Shown: positions 18,289 through 25,904 of the stretch, in pieces
Position numbering within the stretch: the first letter of the stretch is position 1
Layout of the letters: every line of letters begins with the position of its first letter
Source of the DNA: Zavarzinella formosa DSM 19928
GTDB taxonomy: Bacteria > Planctomycetota > Planctomycetia > Gemmatales > Gemmataceae
NCBI RefSeq assembly: GCF_000255705.1
Contig: NZ_JH636444.1
Span: 417,304-481,303 of the forward strand
Length of the DNA stretch: 64,000 bases
Direction of reading: 5' to 3'
Program-made: the position numbers and the translations under genes
The notes under the pieces: model-generated
Seen by the model: the letters and a program-made list of their open reading frames with translations, nothing else
The model's database searches: none
Told to the model about the DNA's origin: nothing

Positions 18289-19395
18289 TCAGTTGAAATA
18301 AGCGTCCCACTCGCGGGGAAGCGTTGTCAGTCGAACCGGGCCGTCCTCCGTGATGAGGAAGTCATCTTCGACCCGGACCCCGCCGATGTCCGGCAGGTAA
18401 ATTCCCGGTTCGACGGTGACCACCATCCCGGCCTTCAGCACATCCTCGGAGTTCCACCGGATGGACGGGGCCTCGTGGACTTCAAGACCCAAACCATGAC
18501 CGAGCCCGTGATTAAAGTAATCGCCGAAACCCGAGTCCCGAATGTGGCCCCTGGCCGCGTTGTCCGCCTCGCGGACGTGAATCCCCGGACGAAGCTTTTC
18601 GACCGCGCGAGCCTGTGCTTCCGCAACAATGGTGTATGTCTTTTGAAGCTTGCTTTCAACGGCTTTGCGTCGCCGGGCGTCCGGCGTGGGAATCACCCGT
18701 GTCAGGTCGGAATGATACTGACGGATTTCGGCGCCCCAATCCACCAGCATGAACCACGAATCTGAAAGCGGTTTGTCCGTCACCGGGCAGTGGGGCAGGG
18801 CGGATCGCTCTCCCACGCCGACAATCGGCGAGAAAGCGTGTCCCGTGCCGCCGAGTCGTTTGATGAACTGGTCGATCAAATCGGCAATGCCCTTCTCCGT
18901 GTCGGCGGGCCGCAGCAGGGCCTTCGCCGCGAGGAAACTTTGCTCGGCGATTCGGATGGCGTGGCGAATCCGGTCCACTTCGTCCGTGTCCTTGATCGCC
19001 CGTAATTCCTCGACCATCCCGTTTTTCGGGGCGAGGTTGGCCGATTTGCAAAGATCCTTCAACGTCTCGAATTCATTCAACGTCAAACCTGTTGCCTCGA
19101 CGAACATGTCCCGCAGACCTAGTTTGCCGACGATTGCCCCCGTCAATTGGAACGTGTTCCGGTCGGCTCCGCGAATCTCGGCTTCCACCGTCGGGCATTC
19201 GTCCTTCAACTGAATGCGGAATCGCTCGTCGCTCAGGATGATGCAGCGTTTGGGGGTCACTAGCAAAAAGCTGGCATCCCCGGTGAAGCCGGTCAGATAG
19301 CTCACGTTGACTGCTTTGGAGACAAGCAGGGCGTCAACTTTCGCAGCTTTGACGGCCTGCATGAGTTCTTTTCGCCGACGCTGGAACTGATCCAT
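18289..19395 (-). CDS. M24-family aminopeptidase (Xaa-Pro peptidase type)
   Basis: A 368-residue cytosolic metallopeptidase. It has a creatinase-like N-terminal domain (about residues 1-130) and a pita-bread C-terminal domain. All five metal ligands appear to be there: Asp in LVDWGAEI and HSDLTRV, His in HGLGHGLGLEVHEAP, Glu in VTVEPGIYLP and Glu in GVRVEDDFLI. It probably removes N-terminal residues before proline. It is the first gene of the accB-accC transcript, a linkage often seen in bacteria. PepP and PepQ cannot be told apart from sequence alone. Confidence 0.9.
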   Translation of the reverse strand: MDQFQRRRKELMQAVKAAKVDALLVSKAVNVSYLTGFTGDASFLLVTPKRCIILSDERFRIQLKDECPTVEAEIRGADRNTFQLTGAIVGKLGLRDMFVEATGLTLNEFETLKDLCKSANLAPKNGMVEELRAIKDTDEVDRIRHAIRIAEQSFLAAKALLRPADTEKGIADLIDQFIKRLGGTGHAFSPIVGVGERSALPHCPVTDKPLSDSWFMLVDWGAEIRQYHSDLTRVIPTPDARRRKAVESKLQKTYTIVAEAQARAVEKLRPGIHVREADNAARGHIRDSGFGDYFNHGLGHGLGLEVHEAPSIRWNSEDVLKAGMVVTVEPGIYLPDIGGVRVEDDFLITEDGPVRLTTLPREWDAYFN

Positions 19396-19511
19396 GAATA
19401 ATCTTCACAATGGTTCGTTCCGAATGAGATAGGGCGAATCCCGTCCGATGGCCGCTGTCTTTTGTGGTTCATTGGAATACGAAAAACAGAAGAAAGACGT
19501 GGTTTTGACCC

Positions 19512-20279
19512 ATGAGCCCGGATCAGTTACGAGATGTGTTGGAGCAGGTGCGTCACGGCCGGTTGACCGTGGATGATGCCGTGGGCCGGCTTGCCGTTGA
19601 GGAGGACGGCAATCTCGGTTACGCCCGCGTGGACCTTGATCGCAAACGGCGATGTGGTTTCCCGGAGGTGATTTTCTGCGAAGGGAAAACCCCCGAGTGG
19701 GTGGAGGGGGTCGCCCGTCGATTGATCGGCGCCGGGCAGGATTGTTTTGGCACGCGCGTCAGTGATGCCCAGGCGAATCACTTGCAAGGGTGTTTTCCGA
19801 CGGCCGAACAAGACCGGTTGGCGAGAACGTTTTGGCTGCCCGTGGCTGAACCAAGCGTACCCGCCACCGGCAAGGTGCTGGTGCTGACGGCCGGAACCGC
19901 CGATTTGCCGGTGGCCCGCGAGGCGGCGGTCACGGCCCGCGTGTTGGGTTGTGCGGTGGAATTGATTGCCGATGTCGGTGTTGCCGGGTTGCATCGATTG
20001 TTAAAACAACGTGACAACATCAACAACGCGGATGTGATTATCGTGGTCGCGGGGATGGACGGGGCGTTGCCAAGTGTTGTCGGCGGTTTGGCCGATTGTC
20101 CGGTGATCGCGGTTCCCACAAGCATCGGCTACGGGGCCGCGTTTCAAGGGCTGGCCCCGTTGCTGACGATGCTGAACGCCTGTTCGGCCAGTGTCACGGT
20201 GGTCAACATTGATGCCGGATTCAAGGCAGGCTATTCGGCGGCCCTTATCTGCAAACGAATGTCAGCCAACCGGGAGTGA
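19512..20279 (+). CDS. larB: LarB, nickel-pincer cofactor carboxylase/hydrolase
   Basis: LarB acts on nicotinic acid adenine dinucleotide in synthesis of the nickel-pincer nucleotide used by lactate racemase and related enzymes. The 255-residue length fits. The N-terminal region has the family's DxxRxxRCGFPEVIFCEGKT-like segment, and the C-terminal half is a PurE-like fold (VLVLTAGTADLPVAREAAVT, PTSIGYGAAFQG). The Cys in LNACSASVTVVNID (about residue 224) matches the reactive Cys reported for LarB. LarC, LarE and LarA are not in the window. The gene is first in a four-gene run with only 12 bases to the next start. Confidence 0.92.
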   Translation: MSPDQLRDVLEQVRHGRLTVDDAVGRLAVEEDGNLGYARVDLDRKRRCGFPEVIFCEGKTPEWVEGVARRLIGAGQDCFGTRVSDAQANHLQGCFPTAEQDRLARTFWLPVAEPSVPATGKVLVLTAGTADLPVAREAAVTARVLGCAVELIADVGVAGLHRLLKQRDNINNADVIIVVAGMDGALPSVVGGLADCPVIAVPTSIGYGAAFQGLAPLLTMLNACSASVTVVNIDAGFKAGYSAALICKRMSANRE

Positions 20280-20291
20280 GGAGAATCGACC

Positions 20292-21323
20292 GTGTCATCC
20301 GCCAAAACTCCGAGATCTGTCATCAGCCAATTAAGTGATCTCAAGTCCGGCGAGAAGGCGACATTCTTTGCCTTGCTGGCCGAGAAGACCAAAAACTCGA
20401 CGCGCGATGGCAAGGCGTACTTCATCTGCCGTTTCCGCGATGCCCGCCGAACGGCGACGATGATGGTTTGGGCCGATAGCGATTTCATCAAAGATTGTGA
20501 AGAAGAATGGATCGCCGGAGGGTTTTACAAAATCCACGGCGCCTATTTTGAACACGAAAAATACGGGCCGCAAATCGAGATCGACAAGATTCGCCCGGTC
20601 GAGAAACGAGACGAACAGGAAGGTTTTGACATCGGGGAATATGTCAAGAAATCCCGTTTCGACTCGGAGGAAATGTTCCGCGAACTGATTGAGCTGGTTC
20701 GCCGCCATGTGGCCACCCCCGCCCTCGCGGATTTGACGGTCGGATTGTTGGAAACCCACTCTCAGGCGATCAAAAAACTCCCGGCCACTCAGCGAACTTA
20801 TTATCCGTTCCAAGGGGGCTGGCTGGAACACACGCTTTCGGTCACCCGCAAAGCCCTGCGACTGGCCCATGATTATCACGAGAATTACCCGGACTCGAAA
20901 CCGCCCATTAATGTCGAACTGGTGGTGGCCGGGGCTGCCCTGCATGAACTTGGCCGGATCGGAGAACTGGCGCTTCCCGAACTTCCCACTGATCCGGTGA
21001 ACCAGACGACTGACGGACGATTTTACGGCCATTTGATCCTTGGCCGTGACATGCTGCGAGAAGCGGCCCGCAATCACCCCGATCTTGATCCGATGCTGTT
21101 GAAACTGCTGGAACACATGCTGTTGACCTATCTTACATTGCCAGAATGGGGTTCTCCCCGACTGCCTCTGATTCCGGAAGTGTTGATTCTTCACCATGCG
21201 GACGATTTGGACGCGAAGATGGAAATGTATGTCCGTTGCCTGTCAGGAGATGCCGCGACGGGTGAATTCACCGACCGCGATCCGGTGCTTGGAAAGCAAC
21301 TCTTCAAAGGTCGAACCGTCTGA
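20292..21323 (+). CDS. YhaM-like OB-fold/HD-domain protein with altered metal site
   Basis: A 343-residue protein with a GTG start (GGAG 9 bases upstream). Residues 10-105 resemble the OB fold of the YhaM 3'-5' exoribonuclease family (FICRFRDARRTATMMVWADSD, GGFYKIHGAYF), and residues 120-310 are an HD domain (GGWLEHTLSVTR, GHLILG, LHHADDLDAK). Two elements of the metal site differ from the family: the HD pair is His218-Glu219, and the usual SHHG is replaced by LTYLT around 278-282. His180, His247 and the late Asp remain. It may have weak activity or serve as an RNA/DNA-binding factor. It lies between larB and mch. Confidence 0.8.
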   Translation: MSSAKTPRSVISQLSDLKSGEKATFFALLAEKTKNSTRDGKAYFICRFRDARRTATMMVWADSDFIKDCEEEWIAGGFYKIHGAYFEHEKYGPQIEIDKIRPVEKRDEQEGFDIGEYVKKSRFDSEEMFRELIELVRRHVATPALADLTVGLLETHSQAIKKLPATQRTYYPFQGGWLEHTLSVTRKALRLAHDYHENYPDSKPPINVELVVAGAALHELGRIGELALPELPTDPVNQTTDGRFYGHLILGRDMLREAARNHPDLDPMLLKLLEHMLLTYLTLPEWGSPRLPLIPEVLILHHADDLDAKMEMYVRCLSGDAATGEFTDRDPVLGKQLFKGRTV

Positions 21324-21355
21324 CCGGTCTACGCGGGGCGAATTCCGTTTCTATC

Positions 21356-22321
21356 ATGAATCAAAACGAATGCCCCGGAAGCCCCGATCCGATGTCCCTG
21401 AATCTCTCCGCACAAGTTTGTGCCGACGAACTCATCCGACGGGCGGGCGATCTTCGTTGCGCCGTGAGTGACATCGGTTCCGCGACCCTGATCGACTGCG
21501 GATCCGGAACACCCGGTAGTTTGTCTGCGGGCCTTCTGCTCGCCCGCTTGTGTCTGGCGGATCGTGGCACGGTAACACTTGTTCCGGGAGACGACGGCCC
21601 GGCCGTGCAGGTGTTTTCCGATGACCCCGTGCGGGCCTGTCTCGCCTCTCAATATGCGGGCTGGCAGGTAAAAGTTGAAAAATACTTTGCGATGGGTTCC
21701 GGCCCGATGCGGGCGATCTACGGCAAAGAAGCCATTTTTGAACACCTCCCGAACGGCCGCGAATCTTCAACCGTCGCCATCGGGGCGTTGGAGACTCGCA
21801 AAGCCCCCACCGATGGGGTGATTGCTTATCTCAAAGAACGCCTGCCGGGGGTCGAGAAACTCATTCTGGCCTATGCCCCGTGTGAAAGCATGGCGGGCAC
21901 GCTTCAAGTGGTGGCCCGCTGCCTCGAAACAGCTTTGCACAAACTTCACGAACTCAAGTTCGATCTGACCACTATCTTGTCTGGCTACGGTGTCGCCCCG
22001 CTGGCTCCGGTGGCTGCGGACACGATTCGGGCCATTGGCTGGACGAATGACGCGATTCTTTACGGTGGTCGGGTGGTGCTGTGGGTCAACTCGGATGACG
22101 CTCAAATCGCCGAGATCGGGCCGAAATGCCCCTCTGGCGGGTCTCCCGACTACGGTTCCCCGTTTGCGGAGATTTTTCAGCGGAACAACGGGGATTTTTA
22201 CAAGATCGACCCCATGTTGTTTTCTCCGGCGATGATCGAATTTCGCAATGTCAGAACGGGCCGTGTGCAGGTGTTTGGCAGGCTGGCCCCGGATATTCTT
22301 CAGCAATCTTTTGGTTCCTAA
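21356..22321 (+). CDS. mch: Methenyltetrahydromethanopterin cyclohydrolase
   Basis: Enzyme of the tetrahydromethanopterin C1 pathway that opens the methenyl ring to N5-formyl-H4MPT (reversible). The 321-residue length and signature segments fit: YFAMGSGPMRAIYGKEA, LAYAPCESMAGTLQVVARCLETALHK, the GYGVAPLAPVA loop, and WTNDAILYGGRV. Planctomycetes are among the few bacteria known to carry this pathway, used to oxidise formaldehyde and other C1 units. No other H4MPT gene (fhcABCD, mtdB, fae) is in the window. A second ATG lies at 21392. It is third in the larB operon, 32 bases after the HD gene. Confidence 0.9.
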   Translation: MNQNECPGSPDPMSLNLSAQVCADELIRRAGDLRCAVSDIGSATLIDCGSGTPGSLSAGLLLARLCLADRGTVTLVPGDDGPAVQVFSDDPVRACLASQYAGWQVKVEKYFAMGSGPMRAIYGKEAIFEHLPNGRESSTVAIGALETRKAPTDGVIAYLKERLPGVEKLILAYAPCESMAGTLQVVARCLETALHKLHELKFDLTTILSGYGVAPLAPVAADTIRAIGWTNDAILYGGRVVLWVNSDDAQIAEIGPKCPSGGSPDYGSPFAEIFQRNNGDFYKIDPMLFSPAMIEFRNVRTGRVQVFGRLAPDILQQSFGS

Positions 22322-22348
22322 CATTCTCTCTATTTTGGCGAGGCTCTC

Positions 22349-23149
22349 ATGCCGGATATGATTCGCCCGGCCGTGCAACACGGTTCGGAAACGCTTTCGT
22401 TGGGTGATTTCCTTCATGCCATGAAGCGATCCCGCCGTTTGCGGCCGATGCTGCTTGACGCCTTCGTGGAGACGTATCTCGTCTCGCGGGCGCGTCGATC
22501 CGGTATCACGGTTTCGGAGTTGGAACTGCAACAGGCCGCTGATCAGTTCCGCATGCGGAACGGCATGGCCAGCGCCGAGCAAACCCGTGAATGGTTCCTT
22601 CGGGAAGCCATCAGCGAAGCGGACTTTGCCGCCGGTTTGGAACGCGACTTGTTGGTTGAAAAACTTCGCCGCAGCGTTGTGGATTCCAAAGTGGAGCAGG
22701 CGTTCAACGCCAATCTTCAACGGTTTGCCCGCGTTCGGTTCCGGCGTGTGCTGGTCGGTTCGGAAGGCGAAGCCCGTGACACGATGGACGCCATTGGCTC
22801 GGGACGTTCCAATTTTGACGAACAGGCACGAGTGCGGTCACTTGATTTGGCCACGAAAAATTCAGGCGGCGATGGCGGCGTGATTCGCCGGGTAGATTTG
22901 AACGAACAACTGGCCAACATCATCTTTCAGGCGGAAATCGGCCAATTACTTGGACCGATCCAAGCCGGGCAAGGGTATCTGGTCGTGCGAGTTGAAGAGT
23001 TCCTGCCCGCCGAAATGGATGACGGCATTCGCAATGGCATCCGCAAGGAACTTTTTGACGGCTGGCTGCGAAACGAACTCAGCAAGGCCCCGATTGAGTT
23101 TCCCCTGCTGGAAGCCCTGAATGCCGGGCAGATTCCCCTGACGAGTTGA
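22349..23149 (+). CDS. Parvulin/SurA-like peptidylprolyl isomerase family protein
   Basis: A 266-residue protein with the layout of SurA-like proteins: an alpha-helical N-terminal part (about 20-125; SELELQQAADQFRMRNGM, EFLREA-type helices) and a parvulin-like domain (about 130-230; FRRVLVGSEGEARDTMDAI, GGDGGVIRRVDLN, IIFQAEIGQLLGPIQAGQGYLVVRV). There is no signal peptide, so it would act in the cytosol, which is unusual for a chaperone of this type. The start has GAGG 6 bases away. It follows mch by 27 bases and converges on the kinase-phosphatase gene with 1 base between the stops. Confidence 0.72.
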   Translation: MPDMIRPAVQHGSETLSLGDFLHAMKRSRRLRPMLLDAFVETYLVSRARRSGITVSELELQQAADQFRMRNGMASAEQTREWFLREAISEADFAAGLERDLLVEKLRRSVVDSKVEQAFNANLQRFARVRFRRVLVGSEGEARDTMDAIGSGRSNFDEQARVRSLDLATKNSGGDGGVIRRVDLNEQLANIIFQAEIGQLLGPIQAGQGYLVVRVEEFLPAEMDDGIRNGIRKELFDGWLRNELSKAPIEFPLLEALNAGQIPLTS

Positions 23150-23150
23150 A

Positions 23151-24458
23151 TCACGTCGGCGGGAGCGATTCTTCGGTCGGCATGAATGGCTTCTTTGGAT
23201 CGGCGAATTTGCCGTGGGAGCGCACCGAGACCATTTCCATTTCCGGGTAGCGAACGGCGGTGAGCCAGCCGCCGAACACACATCCGGTGTCGATGCAAAG
23301 AGTCTTGTTCACCCATTGCGGCTGGTAGGTGGGGACGTGTCCGTAAACGACGGTGGCCGAGCCGTGATAATCGGCCGCCCAGTTGAGGCGGATTGGCAAT
23401 CCGTATTGGTCATATTCTCCGGTGGTGTCGCCGAAGAGGCAGAAGGCCCGGACGCGGTCTGAATCCCGGCCGTGCAATTCGCTCTTGAGTCCGGCGTGGG
23501 ACACCACCAACCGCCCGCCGTCGAACACCAAATGCAGCGGCAGCGAATCGAGAAACCCCCGCATTTCCTCGGCGAATCCGATTGGCTCCCGTGAAATCTG
23601 CTCCAGCGAGTCGGCGAGACCGCTGGAAATGTTGACATCTCTTCCGGAGAGTTTTCGCTGTAATTTGTCGTCGTGATTGCCACGCACGCTCAAAGCCTTT
23701 CCTTGCCGGATGGCGTGCCGGACCAATCTCAACACCCCCGGCGTGTCCGGTCCCCGGTCCACCAAATCGCCGACGAACAATAACTGCCGCTGATCCGGGG
23801 GCGTGATCTCCCACACCTTGCCGCCATCGGCTTCAGGGATTTGTTCAAGTCCGTAGCCGAGCTTTGTCAGTAATTCGAGGAGTTCCGGGAGGCAACCATG
23901 CACGTCCCCGATGAGGTCAAACGGGCCGTTGAGGTGTCGCTTCCACGAATCATGTCGTTGTCGCTTGATCGTGATCGTTTCCGCCTCGGCGGCCGTGCGG
24001 AACACACGGATTTCCCGAAAGCCCTCATGTTGAATCTGACGGACCATCTGGTCGAGCGTGGCGATGTGGCGTTTGATCGCCTGATCCGGAACCTGCCGGT
24101 CCGGGCGTTGCTGGTTTTGAGCCACACAGGTCGCCTCGTCCAGTTGGAACACAATCGCAATGGCCGGGAGATGGTATTTGCGGGCAACATCCAAGCACTG
24201 CCGCCGGGCCTCTGTCTTCACGTTGGTGGCGTCAATCACCGTCAGGCGGCTGTATTGCAGGCGTTTCGCGGCCGTCAAATGGAGCAACTCGAACGCGCCG
24301 GGAGTCGCGTGTTGATCGCTCTCGTCGTCGGAGATCATGGCTCGAAAAGCGTCGGAAGAGAGAATTTCGGTTGGCTTGAAGTGTTTGCGGGCGAAGGTTG
24401 ATTTGCCGCTGCCCGAAGGACCAATTAACACGACGAGCGAGGGATCTGGAATGAGCAT
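23151..24458 (-). CDS. Two-domain polynucleotide kinase-phosphatase (Pnkp without ligase)
   Basis: A 435-residue protein fusing a P-loop 5'-kinase (residues 1-165; GPSGSGKSTFARKHF, SSDAFR, IDATNVK) to a calcineurin-like phosphatase (about 175-420; GDVHGCLPEL, GDLVDRGPDT, VRGNHDDKL, VSHAGL, YGHVPT). This is the order of bacterial Pnkp, the RNA end-healing enzyme that usually has a third nucleotidyltransferase (ligase) domain to about 850 residues and works with the methyltransferase Hen1. Here the stop comes right after the phosphatase, and no Hen1 or ligase gene is adjacent. The kinase would add 5'-phosphate and the phosphatase remove 2',3'-phosphate ends, on RNA or DNA. The upstream neighbour on the same strand is a UvrC-like nuclease. 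Confidence 0.85.
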   Translation of the reverse strand: MLIPDPSLVVLIGPSGSGKSTFARKHFKPTEILSSDAFRAMISDDESDQHATPGAFELLHLTAAKRLQYSRLTVIDATNVKTEARRQCLDVARKYHLPAIAIVFQLDEATCVAQNQQRPDRQVPDQAIKRHIATLDQMVRQIQHEGFREIRVFRTAAEAETITIKRQRHDSWKRHLNGPFDLIGDVHGCLPELLELLTKLGYGLEQIPEADGGKVWEITPPDQRQLLFVGDLVDRGPDTPGVLRLVRHAIRQGKALSVRGNHDDKLQRKLSGRDVNISSGLADSLEQISREPIGFAEEMRGFLDSLPLHLVFDGGRLVVSHAGLKSELHGRDSDRVRAFCLFGDTTGEYDQYGLPIRLNWAADYHGSATVVYGHVPTYQPQWVNKTLCIDTGCVFGGWLTAVRYPEMEMVSVRSHGKFADPKKPFMPTEESLPPT

Positions 24459-24562
24459 GGTAACGTTATGTTAGCTTAAGGATCGATGAGCGGAAACGTG
24501 ATTCGATGATCGCGACTTGAGTGGTGAGGTCCTTGAGATCAGACGCCAACCAATGAGGTTGA

Positions 24563-25723
24563 TCATTCACATAGCTTTTTCGCCGCCGCGACACTGATAA
24601 TCCCCGCTTGTTCTTCCGGATGCTTTCTCAGCCAGGCGGACACCAGCAAAATGTGATCGACTTGCTGCGCGGGGACGTACGGGGTGATGTCCGTTTCAAA
24701 CACTTTGGTCAATAATTGCGAGACGCTTCGCCGCTCTGGTTTTCGTGTCGGCGCGTGGCAGGTGGCGGCCACGCGGCCGCGATGAATCAAATACCAGACG
24801 GCCGGACCGGTTGCTTGATTGATGGGATAAACGAAAGTGTTGTCGCTTCGGGCTGATCGAAGCCAGGTGAGACGATCGCTGAGCCATTGCAAATCCCGCA
24901 AACGATCCCGCAGTGAGGCGGCTCGTTCAAATTGCATGGCCACTGCGGCTTCCGTCATCTGGCGGGTCAATTCGACAAGCGGTTTCTTGTCCCGCCCGTC
25001 CAGAAAAGCCTTGGCCTCACGAATCTGCCCCGCGTATTGGTCCCGTCGGCAGCCACCCGCACACGGGGCGGAACAGGTGCCGATATCAAATCGCAAACAT
25101 CCGGGCGTTCGTTCCTGCGGGAAGAGTTCCCCCTGTTCGGCGAAGTGCATCTTTTGCGATTGGGAACAATCCCGAAGCCGATACCAATCATTCAGGCGGC
25201 GACACGCCTCCCAAGCCAAGTGGGAACTGGTGAGCGGCCCGTAGATCGCCAGTTCCCGGCCGGTGGGCTGGCGGGCCACATAGGCATACGGAGCCGGTGA
25301 CCGGCCGAGGCACACATAGGTGTATCGTCGATGACCCGGCTGCCCCAGCACATTGAACCGGGGCCGGTGCTGGCGGATCAATTCCAACTCGCGAACCAGC
25401 GCCCCGAATTCGTCGGGCACGGTTTCCCAAATCAATGTGTGGGTGTGGTCGAGAATCCGGCCGGCTTTCGGATCACGGCTTTCCCGGAAATAGCTCATCA
25501 AACGATGCCGGAGTGACTTGGCCTTGCCCACATAAATGAGATCACCGTGACGCCCTAGCATCCCGTACACACCCGGTAGTTTCGGACCATGTTCCCGAAC
25601 TCCCTGCCGCAATTTCTTGGCGTCGCGGGATCGGACACGCCCCAAAAGGGCGGCAAATCCGGCGGGAATCGACGGGGTGGGGCCGAAGCCCTCGAAGACA
25701 TGCTTCGGGAACAGCGTGGCCAT
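24563..25723 (-). CDS. UvrC-like GIY-YIG nuclease without the C-terminal half
   Basis: A 386-residue relative of the UvrC N-terminal half. It has a GIY-YIG nuclease domain (PGVYGMLG, LIYVGKAKSLRHRLMSYF, with the catalytic Glu in VRELELIRQHRPRFN), a Cys cluster (CLRFDIGTCSAPCAGGC) and a UVR-type helical region (ELTRQMTEAAVAMQFERAASLRDRL). The RNase H-like 5' nuclease and helix-hairpin-helix domains of full UvrC (about 600 residues) are absent, so it is closer in plan to Cho, which makes only the 3' incision. The frame extends to 25972, but homology begins at the ATG at 25723, with AAAGGA upstream. A dyad at its promoter suggests SOS control. Confidence 0.85.
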   Translation of the reverse strand: MATLFPKHVFEGFGPTPSIPAGFAALLGRVRSRDAKKLRQGVREHGPKLPGVYGMLGRHGDLIYVGKAKSLRHRLMSYFRESRDPKAGRILDHTHTLIWETVPDEFGALVRELELIRQHRPRFNVLGQPGHRRYTYVCLGRSPAPYAYVARQPTGRELAIYGPLTSSHLAWEACRRLNDWYRLRDCSQSQKMHFAEQGELFPQERTPGCLRFDIGTCSAPCAGGCRRDQYAGQIREAKAFLDGRDKKPLVELTRQMTEAAVAMQFERAASLRDRLRDLQWLSDRLTWLRSARSDNTFVYPINQATGPAVWYLIHRGRVAATCHAPTRKPERRSVSQLLTKVFETDITPYVPAQQVDHILLVSAWLRKHPEEQAGIISVAAAKKLCE

Positions 25724-25735
25724 AGGTGTGCATCC

Positions 25736-25777
25736 TTTCAGTACTGAAATTCTAGGCCGCGCTGATGGAAGTTTCGA
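25736..25777 (-). promoter_or_regulatory. Promoter and dyad of the UvrC-like gene
   Basis: On the minus strand a -35-like TCGAAA (25772-25777), a 17-base spacer and a -10-like TAGAAT (25749-25754) precede a perfect 14-bp palindrome, TTTCAGTACTGAAA (25736-25749), which covers the expected transcription start. The palindrome shares the pattern C-N-GTAC-N-G with the dyad upstream of lexA, so LexA control is possible. Confidence 0.45.
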
Positions 25778-25849
25778 GGGACGATTAGCATCTGCCGGAG
25801 ATTTGGCCAAGGCCATGAAAACCGGGAAAACAAGACGGGATATGGAAAA

Positions 25850-25879
25850 TGAAAAACCCCTGCGAGAATCCGCAGGGGT
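25850..25879 (-). terminator. Rho-independent terminator of the protease operon
   Basis: ACCCCTGCG (25856-25864) and CGCAGGGGT (25871-25879) form a perfect 9-bp stem with a 6-base loop. On the minus strand it is followed at once by a run of U. It begins 26 bases after the stop of the protease-like gene. Confidence 0.85.
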
Positions 25880-25904
25880 GACGGGAACCCTATTCGGATG
25901 AACG

